Part shown: positions 1 through 8,939 of the stretch, in pieces
Numbering within the stretch: position 1 is the stretch's first letter
Layout of the letters: each line of letters begins with the position of its first letter
NCBI RefSeq assembly: GCF_040784935.1
Contig: NZ_CP160680.1
Location: 310,001 to 374,000 of the forward strand
DNA: 64,000 bases
Source of the DNA: Lewinella sp. LCG006
GTDB lineage: Bacteria > Bacteroidota > Bacteroidia > Chitinophagales > Saprospiraceae
Direction: 5' to 3'
The notes under the pieces: generated by a model
Database searches by the model: none
The model's input: only the letters and a program-made list of their open reading frames with translations
Told to the model about the DNA's origin: nothing
Program-made: the position numbers and the translations under genes

Positions 1-336
1 TCTATAGAGCCTTCATTGTATACCTATCGGCGTACGCCAAATACGAATAGCTTTGGCCAGTTTTTTCCATTTGAAGGGAAAATTTTCGCTCTGGAAGTGG
101 CCCTTATCCCAATGATTTCTGCCCGTTTATCCAAAAAGGTGACGCTAGACATCAAGGCCATTCCCAATATTTTGATTGCCGATTTTGGCAGTATCAAAGA
201 AGAAAATCCAATCATTCCCGAATCCCAAAAAGTAGGCTTACGTGACTTTGATCCTCCTGTTGTGAATATGGCCTTCAGCGTCCTGCTCCGCTACCAAATC
301 CAGGAGGCCAAACGCAGCCGTAGGCGAAAGCCTTGA
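1..336 (+). CDS. C-terminal part of a probable outer-membrane beta-barrel protein (5' truncated)
   Basis: The reading frame is open from the first base of the window, so the gene begins upstream; the first in-frame start-like codon (TTG at 16) is not a convincing start. About 111 residues are visible. They alternate polar and hydrophobic residues in strand-like stretches (for example IFALEVALIPMISARLSKKV and VVNMAFSVLLRYQIQ) and end in a basic tail, SRRRKP. This pattern fits the last strands of a Bacteroidetes outer-membrane barrel, but no family signature is visible and the basic tail after the last strand is not typical. The function is unknown. Confidence 0.45.
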   Translation, partial: SIEPSLYTYRRTPNTNSFGQFFPFEGKIFALEVALIPMISARLSKKVTLDIKAIPNILIADFGSIKEENPIIPESQKVGLRDFDPPVVNMAFSVLLRYQIQEAKRSRRRKP

Positions 337-418
337 TCTCCTAATAAGCTCTTGGCCGGGCTAGGGCATCAGCTAAGCATCAAAATCCTTTGTAAACGCT
401 CCATTAAGATCCACAAAA

Positions 419-1042
419 ATGAAATACCAGGAACAACGAGCCATTGCGCAGCAAGGCGTTCAAAAAATAAACAAAGACCTTACAATAGATGATTACCTAG
501 ACAGCCTCAGTCAGCAGGGGATATATGCCAGCGATATCAATCAAATCAAAGTACTTCTCCGTAAAGAATTCGAGCAGAAGTACGGAAAACAATTCGAGCC
601 TTACTTGCTCAATGGCCAGGAAGAACAACTAGCACAGGTTTTTCCTGATCTGGCACCTTCTACCATTGAACTGGTCAAGAAGTTTCAAATTACCGAAATC
701 CAGACAATGGGCCAAAGGTCCGTTGTCAAGATGATGAAGGAAGGTAGGAAAGAAGAAGAGATCGTCAAGGCACTTGAAAATAGCTTTTTCACCAGTGAAA
801 ACATCCTGGCTGAAGTTGACCACTACATCAAGCATAATGTAAAAATAAGTGGACAGGAGAAGCAGAACTACATTGTGATGGGCTGGTTGCTGATCGTTAT
901 TGCGGGTGCAGTATTAGCTGCTCAGCCTTATCTTCAATGGGGTAGCCGAAGAACACTTTTTTTAGTGATCACTCTCTTTATAACAGGTGCCTATAATTTG
1001 GCGAAATCCAGGATGACAAAGGCTGCTATTGAGGGCAATTAG
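419..1042 (+). CDS. hypothetical protein with two C-terminal membrane segments
   Basis: A 207-residue protein of no family I recognise. The N-terminal two thirds are hydrophilic and largely helical, rich in Glu, Lys and Gln. Two hydrophobic segments follow: YIVMGWLLIVIAGAVLAAQ at about 150-168 and TLFLVITLFITGAYNLA at about 179-195, joined by a short loop. The expected topology is a cytoplasmic N-terminal domain on a helical hairpin in the inner membrane. The gene stands alone, with about 80 bases to the preceding partial gene and 100 to the next. The ATG is the first in frame after the upstream gap. Being a gene is well supported by length and composition; the role cannot be inferred. Confidence 0.7.
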   Translation: MKYQEQRAIAQQGVQKINKDLTIDDYLDSLSQQGIYASDINQIKVLLRKEFEQKYGKQFEPYLLNGQEEQLAQVFPDLAPSTIELVKKFQITEIQTMGQRSVVKMMKEGRKEEEIVKALENSFFTSENILAEVDHYIKHNVKISGQEKQNYIVMGWLLIVIAGAVLAAQPYLQWGSRRTLFLVITLFITGAYNLAKSRMTKAAIEGN

Positions 1043-1078
1043 AATACTTAAAGTGATCATGTAAGAGAATCATCGATT

Positions 1079-1110
1079 TTTGCTTACGTCCTAGAAAACA
1101 CCTATTTTAC
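1079..1110 (+). promoter_or_regulatory. possible Bacteroidetes-type promoter for the oxygenase gene at 1143
   Basis: TTTG at 1079-1082 and TATTTTAC at 1103-1110 are 20 bases apart. This roughly matches the Bacteroidetes primary sigma factor pattern (TTTG, 19-21 bases, TAnnTTTG), with two mismatches in the -7 box. The start codon lies 32 bases downstream. Pattern match only. Confidence 0.3.
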
Positions 1111-1142
1111 AGCATCAAAGACACCCTCAAAACACGTATATC

Positions 1143-1739
1143 ATGCAACCTGTCGAAACCGCCGATACTACCCTGGATCGGGTAAAATTACCCCTCACTT
1201 TTGATGTTCCTAAACTCCAGGAAGAAGTAAAAGCACTGCAACTGTACAGCTACATCTATTACGATGTGCTGCCTCTACGCTCACCTGCTCACATGGTAGA
1301 CCCTTCGTTGCCGATACCTCCCCCCGCCGATGATTACGCCGATGGCTCGTGGACCGAATGGCTGGATACCGAACTGATGAAGAAATCGCCTTACCTCACC
1401 AGTGTTGTCGACTACTTCAAAGCGCATACCGATGTCACGCTGGTGCGCCTGTTACGACTGGCTCCACAGGCCACTGTGCGAGAACATACCGACCCCACCT
1501 TAGGCCTGCACATCGAAAAATCCGTTATTCGCCTCACCATCCCCGTTTTTACCAATGACCAGGTGGAGTTCTACCTCAACAACGAGATCGTACCACTAAA
1601 AGCTGGCGAATGCTGGTACCTGCGCCTGACCGACCCCCACCGTATCAACAACAATAGCGAGGTAGAACGGATCAACCTCACCATCGATATGATTCCCAAT
1701 GACTGGGTGAGGGGGATGATCAATGGGGTTGGGATTTGA
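1143..1739 (+). CDS. aspartyl/asparaginyl beta-hydroxylase-like 2-oxoglutarate dioxygenase
   Basis: A 198-residue protein resembling the aspartyl/asparaginyl beta-hydroxylase domain, a cupin-fold Fe(II)/2-oxoglutarate oxygenase. The iron-binding HxD pair is visible as H115 and D117 in REHTDPTLG. A distal His and a following Arg are seen in YLRLTDPHRINNNS and ERINLTID, matching the expected distal iron ligand and 2-oxoglutarate-binding Arg. The length fits the bacterial single-domain members. There is no signal peptide, so it should be cytoplasmic. Neighbours give no clue to its substrate, which might be a peptide side chain or a small molecule. The family call is fairly secure; the reaction is not. 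Confidence 0.75.
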   Translation: MQPVETADTTLDRVKLPLTFDVPKLQEEVKALQLYSYIYYDVLPLRSPAHMVDPSLPIPPPADDYADGSWTEWLDTELMKKSPYLTSVVDYFKAHTDVTLVRLLRLAPQATVREHTDPTLGLHIEKSVIRLTIPVFTNDQVEFYLNNEIVPLKAGECWYLRLTDPHRINNNSEVERINLTIDMIPNDWVRGMINGVGI

Positions 1740-1863
1740 ACCATATAAGGCATAGAAGATCGTATTCATAAAAATCGGAAGTTAAAAGTGTTTTGCATCT
1801 TCCGTTAAGAACTTTTACACACCTGAACATCCATCCAACTATCAAACTATCAAACCAACCACC

Positions 1864-2856
1864 ATGTCTACAAGAATTTTCCTTCCTTTCCTACTACTTT
1901 TTATCTTTTCCTGTAGTTCAAAACCACAAGAACCCACTGATATGCCGACCGAAGAAGCCACTGAACCAGCGTTCAAAATTTCTTTAGCGCAATGGTCGCT
2001 GCATCGTTCTTTCTTCGGCGGGGCCATTGATGATTGGGAAGCCTTTGGCCGGATGCTCGACGAATCGCCCGACTCTTTGCTGCAAGGCGAGCTCGACCCG
2101 ATGGATTTTCCTACCATTGCCGCTGGTTATGGCGTCAATTCCATTGAATTGGTCAATACCTTCTACTTCAGCAAAGCCCAAGATGAAGCTTACCTCACGG
2201 CTTTCCGCAACAAGTGCCAGGAAGCTGGCGTAAGCGTTGGCCTCATCATGTGTGACCGCTTGGGCGACCTGGGCGATGCCGATGAAGCTGCTCGCCAAAA
2301 GGCGGTAGAAAACCATTACCCTTGGGTCGATGCTGCTCAGTTTCTCGGTGCCCACTCCATCCGGGTCAACGCTGCCGGTAGTGGCACGGCCGAAGAGGTA
2401 GCAGCCCAGGCAGCAGCAGGTTTAGCCGCACTAGGCACCTACGCCGCTACCAAAAACATCAACGTTATTGTCGAAAACCACGGTGGCTACTCTTCCAACG
2501 GCGCCTGGCTGGCCGGTGTGATGAAGCAGGTAAACATGGACAACGTAGGTACTCTGCCCGATTTTGGCAACTTCTGCATCGAAAGAGGCCCCGCTTACGA
2601 ATGCCTCAATGAATACGACCGCTACCAGGGCGTCGCCGAACTGATGCCTTACGCCAAAGGGGTGAGCGCCAAAACCCATGAATTCAATGCCGAAGGCGAA
2701 GAAACCCATACCGACTTCCTGCGCATGATGAAGATCGTCAAAGAAGCTGGCTACAACGGCTACGTCGGCATCGAATACGAAGGCCGAACGTTATCGGAAG
2801 ACGAAGGCATCAAAGCCACAAAAGCACTTCTGGAGAAAGTCTTGCAAGAGCTGTAG
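1864..2856 (+). CDS. exported sugar phosphate isomerase/epimerase-like lipoprotein
   Basis: A 330-residue protein with a lipoprotein signal (basic start, hydrophobic run, lipobox FSCSS with Cys at about 18) followed by a xylose-isomerase-like TIM barrel. Barrel signatures are ISLAQWSLHRSFF, a metal-site region NVIVENHGGYSSNG with conserved Glu and His, LPDFGNFC with Asp, and YVGIEYEGR near the end with the closing Glu. Homologues carry names such as sugar phosphate isomerase/epimerase, and many surface-located ones act on unphosphorylated or keto-sugars. The substrate is unknown. The ATG at 1864 is chosen because it gives a complete lipoprotein signal. A second member with a different export signal lies at 46743-47636. 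Confidence 0.8.
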   Translation: MSTRIFLPFLLLFIFSCSSKPQEPTDMPTEEATEPAFKISLAQWSLHRSFFGGAIDDWEAFGRMLDESPDSLLQGELDPMDFPTIAAGYGVNSIELVNTFYFSKAQDEAYLTAFRNKCQEAGVSVGLIMCDRLGDLGDADEAARQKAVENHYPWVDAAQFLGAHSIRVNAAGSGTAEEVAAQAAAGLAALGTYAATKNINVIVENHGGYSSNGAWLAGVMKQVNMDNVGTLPDFGNFCIERGPAYECLNEYDRYQGVAELMPYAKGVSAKTHEFNAEGEETHTDFLRMMKIVKEAGYNGYVGIEYEGRTLSEDEGIKATKALLEKVLQEL

Positions 2857-3390
2857 CATTTCGTTGATCAGGGCAGGTCGGTGCCGTGGTGTGAGGATCT
2901 CATCTAAGCTTTATTATCTCACGGCACCGTCGCTACGTTACAGGGCTCGTTATTCACTCGGCCAGTGGCGCCTTAGCGCACACCACTGTCTGGCGCCGCC
3001 GCAGCGGCACCACCCTTCCACATCGCTCCTGCGTTGTAGACTGCCGAAGTATTATTTCATCCCTTCGGGATTAACGGAAAACCAATCCCGGAGGGATGAA
3101 AGGATACTAGACCGAAACGGCAGCCATCGGAAACCCCGAAGGGGTGATATAAGAGCAGACACAGCCGACATGACTAGTGCCTTGGGAATTAAGTCTCTGA
3201 CACCTAAGTTGAAGTTATTTTTGTAGCTAATCTAGGCGAAGGTTCATGACTTTAGCCGTAGCTAAAGGAATGGTTCTTCAACCTGCCTTCCTGTGCGCTC
3301 ATACAATTCCCAGACATGCTCTAAAGTAAAAATGAAATCATCCTTCATGCCGTCCAGTTAAGAGATGTGGTACGATTTGCGCACCTTGGC
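2857..3390. repeat. non-coding gap with palindromic Bacteroidetes-style intergenic repeat
   Basis: No convincing gene is present. Around 3050-3150 lie short inverted segments, TTTCATCCCTTCGGGATTAA (3055-3074) against a near-complementary TCCCGGAGGGATGAA (about 3087-3101), followed by AACCCCGAAGGGGTGATAT (about 3132-3150). This looks like a palindromic interspersed repeat and can be misread as a 120-residue Arg-rich plus-strand protein. At 3262-3348 on the minus strand there is a 28-residue ATG-to-stop frame that could be a gene remnant; it is too short to call. Confidence 0.5.
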
Positions 3391-5199
3391 CTAATTTTTC
3401 AGTACCCGTTTCACCACTAGTCCATCTACCGTATGGATGGTCAACAAGAAAAGTCCCTGAGGCAGCGCACTAAGGTTTACGGCCACTTTACCATTGGAGC
3501 GTTGGGGGGAGATACCCCCAATTTTCTTGCCCGTATAATCGTTCAATTCAATGAATTCAATAGACGGAGCGTCAATGGAAAAATCAATGTAGACGATATT
3601 ACTTGTTGGATTTGGGTAAACGGAAAATTGCTGAGCTAATGCAGGCTCATTGGTTCTTACCAAAATGTTGTCGCAATTTTCATCAATGTCATTGCCAAAA
3701 ATTTCTATGGCATCGGGGTTGATGTCTGGGTTCTCATCATCACAGTCGTCAACCAGGTTGAAACCATCACCATCGAGGTCATCATCCGGCGTGGTTGGAT
3801 CACAATCGTCATCCAATCCGTTGTAAGGGGTTTCTTCGACGCCGGGGTTAATGGCAAACATCAGGTCGTCGCAATCCGTATCAACGCCATAGCCATCTCC
3901 ATCCTGATCGATAAAATTACCATACCTGGCTACTACCATATCATTTCCACCATCGGCAGCGTGTTGCCCAATAAGCACCACCTTCGAATCAGGCTGTATC
4001 ACAAGATCATTGGCGATCGCCCCAAGGGGGGCTGGTATAGCTGTTCTTACGTATCCCTGGCCTCCCCAGCTAGGGTCGATGATTCCAGTAGCATCTATTC
4101 TTACGGAAAGTAATTTCCCCGGTTCGCCACCATCGAAAATAGAACCGCCGCTACTTCCTGCGATCATTACTTTTTCATCTACCTGCTCGATGATCGACGT
4201 AGACTGGTCAAACTGTTCAACATCAAGGTAAAATGCACCATCCTGGCCAAAATCGTTTACTGGATTGCCCCCCTGATCAAAGGCCAAAACGACGATGTTG
4301 GAACCGTTAAAACTAGGAATCGAACCCGTCATTAAAATGTTACCATTGGAGTGTATAATCATGCCTCGTGCTTCTCCTTCAAATGGCGGCAGCAATGCTC
4401 CGTCGGTAGCGAAAGTGGAGTCCAAAGAACTGCCGTCTTCCAGTATTTTATAAAGAGACATGCGATCCGTTCCAGCAGGGACACTTTTCCCACAGGCAAG
4501 AATTCCCCCATCCTCGGCGATGGCAACATCCCAAATATCATTATAGGTTTCGTCAGGTCCCCAAATAAAAATCCCATTTTCCGCAAAGGTAGAATCCAGC
4601 GTCCCATTGGCATTGAACCTACAAACCAGATGCTTTCTATAAATTGAGCTTGGTAAATGAGTGGTACCACCAGTAATAATCTGCCCAGCATCATTTACGG
4701 TAAAACTAAAGATGTAGTCTTCTCCAGCATCAATCGGTTGTATGGTAATGCCATCCGTCCCAAAAGAGGTATCGGGAGAGCCGTCTGAATTAAGTTGAAT
4801 GAGTAACAGGTCGGTGTCCGCACCCGTCGTACCGTGAGCGCCAGCCCCTAATATTTTTCCATCTTCCAGCACCTGAATGTGATAAGCGAGATCAGTATAG
4901 GTAGGATTGGAATAACGGTACTCCCCTTGATCGCCAAAAGTGGTATCAATGGTGCCATCAACGTTGAGTCGTACAATGGCTATTTCAAAACCGGCAGCAT
5001 CAGGATAGTCTTCCGACAAAATGATTACCATTTTACCGTCCTCCTGTAGGGCGACTCCCTTGGGGACATCATGTTGCCCGTGGAGATCGGAAAGAAAAAT
5101 CCCGTTATCAGCAAAAGACGGATCGAGTTGTCCAGACTGTGCTGTCAGTACCTGGCCAGCTAACAATAATGCGAAGAAGAGTAAGGCTGATTTTTGCAT
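3391..5199 (-). CDS. T9SS-secreted delta-60 repeat protein with metal-binding (MopE-like) motif
   Basis: A secreted protein of about 602 residues. The ATG at 5199 gives a clean signal peptide ending in LTAQ; an ATG 13 codons upstream adds a basic extension and is less likely. At least seven delta-60 repeats of the form LDPSFxxxG are visible, such as QLDPSFADNG, TIDTTFGDQG and TLDSTFAENG, predicting a beta-propeller-like surface domain. They are followed by Asp- and Cys-rich motifs (DGDGYGVDTDCDD, NGLDDDCD, DGDGFNLVDDCDD, NDIDENCD) of the putative metal-binding type seen in MopE-like proteins. The end (FSVYPNPTSN to VVKRVLKN) is a type A T9SS sorting domain. It is the last of four consecutive minus-strand cargo genes and close in design to the one ending at 7198. 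Confidence 0.88.
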   Translation of the reverse strand: MQKSALLFFALLLAGQVLTAQSGQLDPSFADNGIFLSDLHGQHDVPKGVALQEDGKMVIILSEDYPDAAGFEIAIVRLNVDGTIDTTFGDQGEYRYSNPTYTDLAYHIQVLEDGKILGAGAHGTTGADTDLLLIQLNSDGSPDTSFGTDGITIQPIDAGEDYIFSFTVNDAGQIITGGTTHLPSSIYRKHLVCRFNANGTLDSTFAENGIFIWGPDETYNDIWDVAIAEDGGILACGKSVPAGTDRMSLYKILEDGSSLDSTFATDGALLPPFEGEARGMIIHSNGNILMTGSIPSFNGSNIVVLAFDQGGNPVNDFGQDGAFYLDVEQFDQSTSIIEQVDEKVMIAGSSGGSIFDGGEPGKLLSVRIDATGIIDPSWGGQGYVRTAIPAPLGAIANDLVIQPDSKVVLIGQHAADGGNDMVVARYGNFIDQDGDGYGVDTDCDDLMFAINPGVEETPYNGLDDDCDPTTPDDDLDGDGFNLVDDCDDENPDINPDAIEIFGNDIDENCDNILVRTNEPALAQQFSVYPNPTSNIVYIDFSIDAPSIEFIELNDYTGKKIGGISPQRSNGKVAVNLSALPQGLFLLTIHTVDGLVVKRVLKN

Positions 5200-5254
5200 T
5201 TTTTTGTTTTTTAAAGAAGCTTTCTTGACTTTCTGCATTTACCGAAAGTCCAGA

Positions 5255-7195
5255 TTATCGAATGAGCATTACATCGCCCATTTCTACGCCGGAGATTGAT
5301 GCTTCGGGAGATATTCCCCTGTAGTCATATTCAATGGCATAAGTATAAATACCGTTTTCCGCTTTACGCCCATCCGGAAGATCACCATTCCAGAAAGTGT
5401 TTTTATCGCTGCTTTGGAAGACAATCCCGCCCCAACGATTGAATACCGTCATCTTATAATCTTCCAAAGCACCCAAGGCAAACACTTCAAAGTGATCGTT
5501 GCGGCCGTCATCATTAGGAGAAAAGATATTGGGAACATAAAAATTGACCTTGCTTTGTACCGTGATTTGACGGGAAATAGAATCCACGCAACCGTTTACG
5601 GAAGTAGCCATCAACTTCACATCGTAAATACCGGGCAGATTAAATACGGCAGTGGGATTGTTCTTATCACTGGTTGTACCATTGCCGAAATCCCACAGCC
5701 ACTCCGACAAAGCTCCCACTGAGGTATCAAAAAACTGAACCTCCGGATTTAAATTGGAGGGATTGATGGGAGCATAGGTGAAGTCAACATCGGGAGCTTC
5801 AAAGACTTCGATCAAGTCAGCAATGGTCTGCGTGTTTTTGCAATGTTCCGAATACACGACCTCCAGGCTTACCGCAAAACGCCCTAAGGAGGAATAAACG
5901 GTTGAAGTGCTTAATAAATCATTGCTCAACGCTCCGTTGCCAAAATCCCAGTTATAGGCGATACCAGTAGTAGCGCTCAAATCATTGAACTGAACTTCCA
6001 ATGGTGGACAGCCTTCTAGCACATCCGCTTCAAAATCCACAACGGGCGGCAAGGAGACTTCCACAAAGAGGGTGAAGTCTTCACTGCAATCTACGTCTGA
6101 GGTATAAGCAATATAATGGCCGCCAACTCCGGCAACTGCTGGATCGAATAGCCCTTGTGTTATGTCAATGATCCCTGGCCCGGCCCAGGAGCCCTCCAGG
6201 ATAGTTGGATCAAGAAGGAAAGGAGCTGCTCCCTCGCATACCTCACCGCCCATAAAATCTACCACTTGGTTTCCGATAACCGTTACCACAATAGAGTCCC
6301 TTATCGCGCACAGCGTACTGTCCTGCGTTTGCACATAATAAGTTGTAGTCTGCTGCGGGCTTACCGTTCTGGAAAGAACACCACTATTGTTATCCTCCCA
6401 CCTGATTGGGAAATTGGAACTGGCTTCGAGGGTTAAGCTTTCCCCCACACAAATGGATACATCATCGGTGAGCGTAAGCTGAGGGTCTACGCGTTCAACG
6501 ACCACTTCGTCAATCCACACGTAAGGCCCTAGTAAGTAATCGTCATTGTAAATAATATTGGAGGAAGTGGCGTAGTCCCCCATAAAACCAATGTAAGCAT
6601 AGGAGAAAGCCTCACTGGCCTGATAATCAAACTCGAGTTTCATCCATTCGCTCCCATCAACAATTTGATCACTGGCTACCCAGTGGTCGGCCATTGTGGA
6701 ATAATTAGCCAGGCTGGCATTAAAAAAAGGCGTTGGAGTATGGTTGAAGAACATCCCCCATTGATTGGTGACCAATAACCTGTCGGGATCGTCTACCTTG
6801 TTCTGAATCCAGAAGGAAACTTTATAGCAGCCCCCAGCCACCATTGGTTCGGTGAGCTGGATACCTGCCCATTCTCTGTTGCCATCGGGGCCATTGCCTT
6901 TCCAGCACCCTAGAACGGCTTGGCCCTCGTAAGGGAAACCACAATTGGTGTTTCCCTGACCAAGGGGGCAATCTTCCAGACCCGTTAGATTTGATCCACT
7001 AAACATGGGGGCTTGATGATGATAATCCGCTGTGCCACTGGCTTCGTACCATTCCGCCAAACATGAAAGTGGCCCCGGAGCCCAGCCCGGAGTACCATCC
7101 CAGTTTTCAAAACCGGGATCAGGAATAAGGTTCTGCCCTATTGTTGTTCCGAAAAAAGAGATAACAAGGATTAAAATGGGGATAAGCTTTCGCAT
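5255..7195 (-). CDS. PKD-domain protein with gliding-motility-type (type B) T9SS C-terminal domain
   Basis: A 646-residue secreted protein. A signal peptide (MRKLIPILILVISFFGTTIG) is followed by a jelly-roll-like region starting NLIPDPGFENWDG, an Ig-like segment with the motif VSICVGESLTLEA, and two PKD domains recognised by YNWDFGNG and WLWDFGNGTTS. The last 85 residues (VPNIFSPNDDGRND, VFNRWGGIVFQS, WNGDLPDG, ENGIYTYAIEY, GDVMLIR) are the gliding motility-associated, type B sorting domain. Type B cargo is usually anchored by a PorP/SprF-like partner, but none is encoded here. It sits 55 bases upstream of the next cargo gene and its stop is 2 bases from the stop of the preceding one's region, so co-transcription with its neighbours is likely. 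Confidence 0.88.
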   Translation of the reverse strand: MRKLIPILILVISFFGTTIGQNLIPDPGFENWDGTPGWAPGPLSCLAEWYEASGTADYHHQAPMFSGSNLTGLEDCPLGQGNTNCGFPYEGQAVLGCWKGNGPDGNREWAGIQLTEPMVAGGCYKVSFWIQNKVDDPDRLLVTNQWGMFFNHTPTPFFNASLANYSTMADHWVASDQIVDGSEWMKLEFDYQASEAFSYAYIGFMGDYATSSNIIYNDDYLLGPYVWIDEVVVERVDPQLTLTDDVSICVGESLTLEASSNFPIRWEDNNSGVLSRTVSPQQTTTYYVQTQDSTLCAIRDSIVVTVIGNQVVDFMGGEVCEGAAPFLLDPTILEGSWAGPGIIDITQGLFDPAVAGVGGHYIAYTSDVDCSEDFTLFVEVSLPPVVDFEADVLEGCPPLEVQFNDLSATTGIAYNWDFGNGALSNDLLSTSTVYSSLGRFAVSLEVVYSEHCKNTQTIADLIEVFEAPDVDFTYAPINPSNLNPEVQFFDTSVGALSEWLWDFGNGTTSDKNNPTAVFNLPGIYDVKLMATSVNGCVDSISRQITVQSKVNFYVPNIFSPNDDGRNDHFEVFALGALEDYKMTVFNRWGGIVFQSSDKNTFWNGDLPDGRKAENGIYTYAIEYDYRGISPEASISGVEMGDVMLIR

Positions 7196-7197
7196 AA

Positions 7198-8880
7198 TTA
7201 CATTTTTACAACCCGCTTACTGAAACTACCTTCATTGGTAAGGATAGTAAACAGCCATACACCCTGAGAAAAATCGCCCAAATCGACAGTTAGTTTTCCG
7301 TTAACTGATTCATTAGAAACGGTTCTTACGATTCTTCCGTAAGCATCGCTAATGGAAATGGAGCGGATAGAAAATTTCGAATGATCAAAATCAACTGTAA
7401 CGGCATTACTTGTTGGATTAGGATAAAGACTGAACTGCTGAGCCAGCGCTTTTTCATCAACACCTACCGTTATTAAATCCGTACCGTCGCAATCCTCGTC
7501 GATGTTGTTGTTTGGAATTTCTTCTGCATCGGGATTGATAGAAAAGTCGAAGTCATCACAGTCTTCAACCAGCCCGAATCCGTCCATATCCGCATCAATA
7601 AAGTTGCCGTAGCGGACAATTTGTAGTTCGTTGAAATCATGGGCAGAGACACCCGTCATCAATACTTTCCCATCGGCCTGCAAGGTAATATCATGGGCCC
7701 AGGCCATCCATCCGTTTTCGGTCCTGACGTCCCCTGCTCCTCCCCAGGTGGGGTCGAGCTGGCCATTTTCGTCGATTCGAACCGAGAAGAAAGCGGGAAC
7801 AGGCGTCGAGAAGAGCACCCCTGCTTGACCGCAGGCAATGATTTTGCCGTCGGGTTGTTCAACTAAATTATAGCCGACCGCACTCGTTCCCGGATGAATC
7901 AGGAAGACGCCATCCTGACCAAAATTTGTATTGGGTGTCCCATCCTGGTTATAGGCTAAAATGACAAGATCCGATCCATTCACATTATAGCTTGGTCCGG
8001 TGAGTAAAATATTCCCATTACTGTGAATGATCATTCCGTAGGCCGTACCATTGAAGGGAGCTAGTAATTCTCCATTAAGCGCAAACGTAGAATCCATAGC
8101 ACTCCCGTCTGCCAAAATCTTGTAAACGCAAAATCTATCCGTGCCAAATGGTGCGCTTTTGCCTGATGTAAAAATCTGGCCATCGGGCGCTATAGCAATA
8201 TTCCAGGTGTCGTTATAGGTTTCTCCCCAATTCCAGATAAAACTACCATTTTCTCCGAAAGAGGTATCAATTGCACCATTCGCGTCAAACCTGCTCACCA
8301 CATGACGAATTTCAAACCCGACGGAATCGTAACTGATACCTGCCACAAGAATCTGACCATCGTCGGTGAACGTAAAATCACGGATATAGTTTTCTTTGAT
8401 GTTAACCGCGTGCAAGGAGATGCCATCAACGCCAAAGGAAGGGTCTAGTGCTCCATCGGGCGTTAATTTTACCAAGATAAAGTCCTGGTCATATTCGGTG
8501 GTTGCATATCCTCCTGCGACCATGATGTCATCATTTTCCAGAACCCGGAGATGATAAACAATATCTACACCCGTTGGATTAGCAAGCTGAAAAACGCCAT
8601 TTTCCGCAAAGGTCGAATCGATGGAACCATCTTCGTTTAACCGGACAACCGCAATGTCTAAATTATTGAACCCCGTACCCACAAAGGTCGTGGTTGAGGT
8701 GATGACGATTTTGCCATCTGACTGGACGCCAATCCCATGTCCATTGTTATGATTTCCACCTACGTTCCAGGATAGAATACCGTCCTCTGAAAAGGAAGGG
8801 TCTAACTCCCCTACTTGGGCGAATAAGGTGAAACACAAAGAAAACAATGCAAATGTTGAGTACAACTGCTTTTTCATCAT
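7198..8880 (-). CDS. T9SS-secreted delta-60 repeat protein, paralogue of the one ending at 3391
   Basis: About 560 residues. The chosen start at 8880 (MMKKQLYSTFALFSLCFTLFAQ) gives a normal signal peptide; an earlier in-frame start would put 19 unrelated residues in front. Delta-60 motifs include ELDPSFSEDG, SIDSTFAENG, ALDPSFGVDG, AIDTSFGENG, DSTFALNG and QLDPTWGGAG. One putative metal-binding cluster follows (DMDGFGLVEDCDD, NNNIDEDCDGTDL), where the paralogue has a longer tandem set. The C-terminus (FSLYPNPTSN to FSKRVVKM) is a type A T9SS sorting domain. It is tightly linked to the PKD/type B gene, which starts 2 bases beyond its stop. The role is probably extracellular binding or adhesion, inferred from architecture only. 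Confidence 0.88.
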   Translation of the reverse strand: MMKKQLYSTFALFSLCFTLFAQVGELDPSFSEDGILSWNVGGNHNNGHGIGVQSDGKIVITSTTTFVGTGFNNLDIAVVRLNEDGSIDSTFAENGVFQLANPTGVDIVYHLRVLENDDIMVAGGYATTEYDQDFILVKLTPDGALDPSFGVDGISLHAVNIKENYIRDFTFTDDGQILVAGISYDSVGFEIRHVVSRFDANGAIDTSFGENGSFIWNWGETYNDTWNIAIAPDGQIFTSGKSAPFGTDRFCVYKILADGSAMDSTFALNGELLAPFNGTAYGMIIHSNGNILLTGPSYNVNGSDLVILAYNQDGTPNTNFGQDGVFLIHPGTSAVGYNLVEQPDGKIIACGQAGVLFSTPVPAFFSVRIDENGQLDPTWGGAGDVRTENGWMAWAHDITLQADGKVLMTGVSAHDFNELQIVRYGNFIDADMDGFGLVEDCDDFDFSINPDAEEIPNNNIDEDCDGTDLITVGVDEKALAQQFSLYPNPTSNAVTVDFDHSKFSIRSISISDAYGRIVRTVSNESVNGKLTVDLGDFSQGVWLFTILTNEGSFSKRVVKM

Positions 8881-8900
8881 CAAATGGTTTAAAGGATATA

Positions 8901-8931
8901 GTTGGAAGGCATCTTCGAGAAGCCTTCCAAC
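8901..8931 (-). promoter_or_regulatory. perfect 10-bp hairpin between two T9SS cargo genes
   Basis: GTTGGAAGGC (8901-8910) pairs perfectly with GCCTTCCAAC (8922-8931) around an 11-base loop. It lies in the 59-base gap between the cargo gene ending at 8940 and the one starting at 8880. There is no T-run on the minus-strand 3' side, so it is more likely a processing or mRNA-stability element than a terminator. Confidence 0.45.
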
Positions 8932-8939
8932 TCGCATAA

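Noticed and set aside
2864-3226. 120-residue plus-strand frame, Arg-rich
   Set aside because: It runs through palindromic repeats (CCCTTCGGGA, CCCCGAAGGGG) and has the composition of a translated repeat; no domain or signal is visible.
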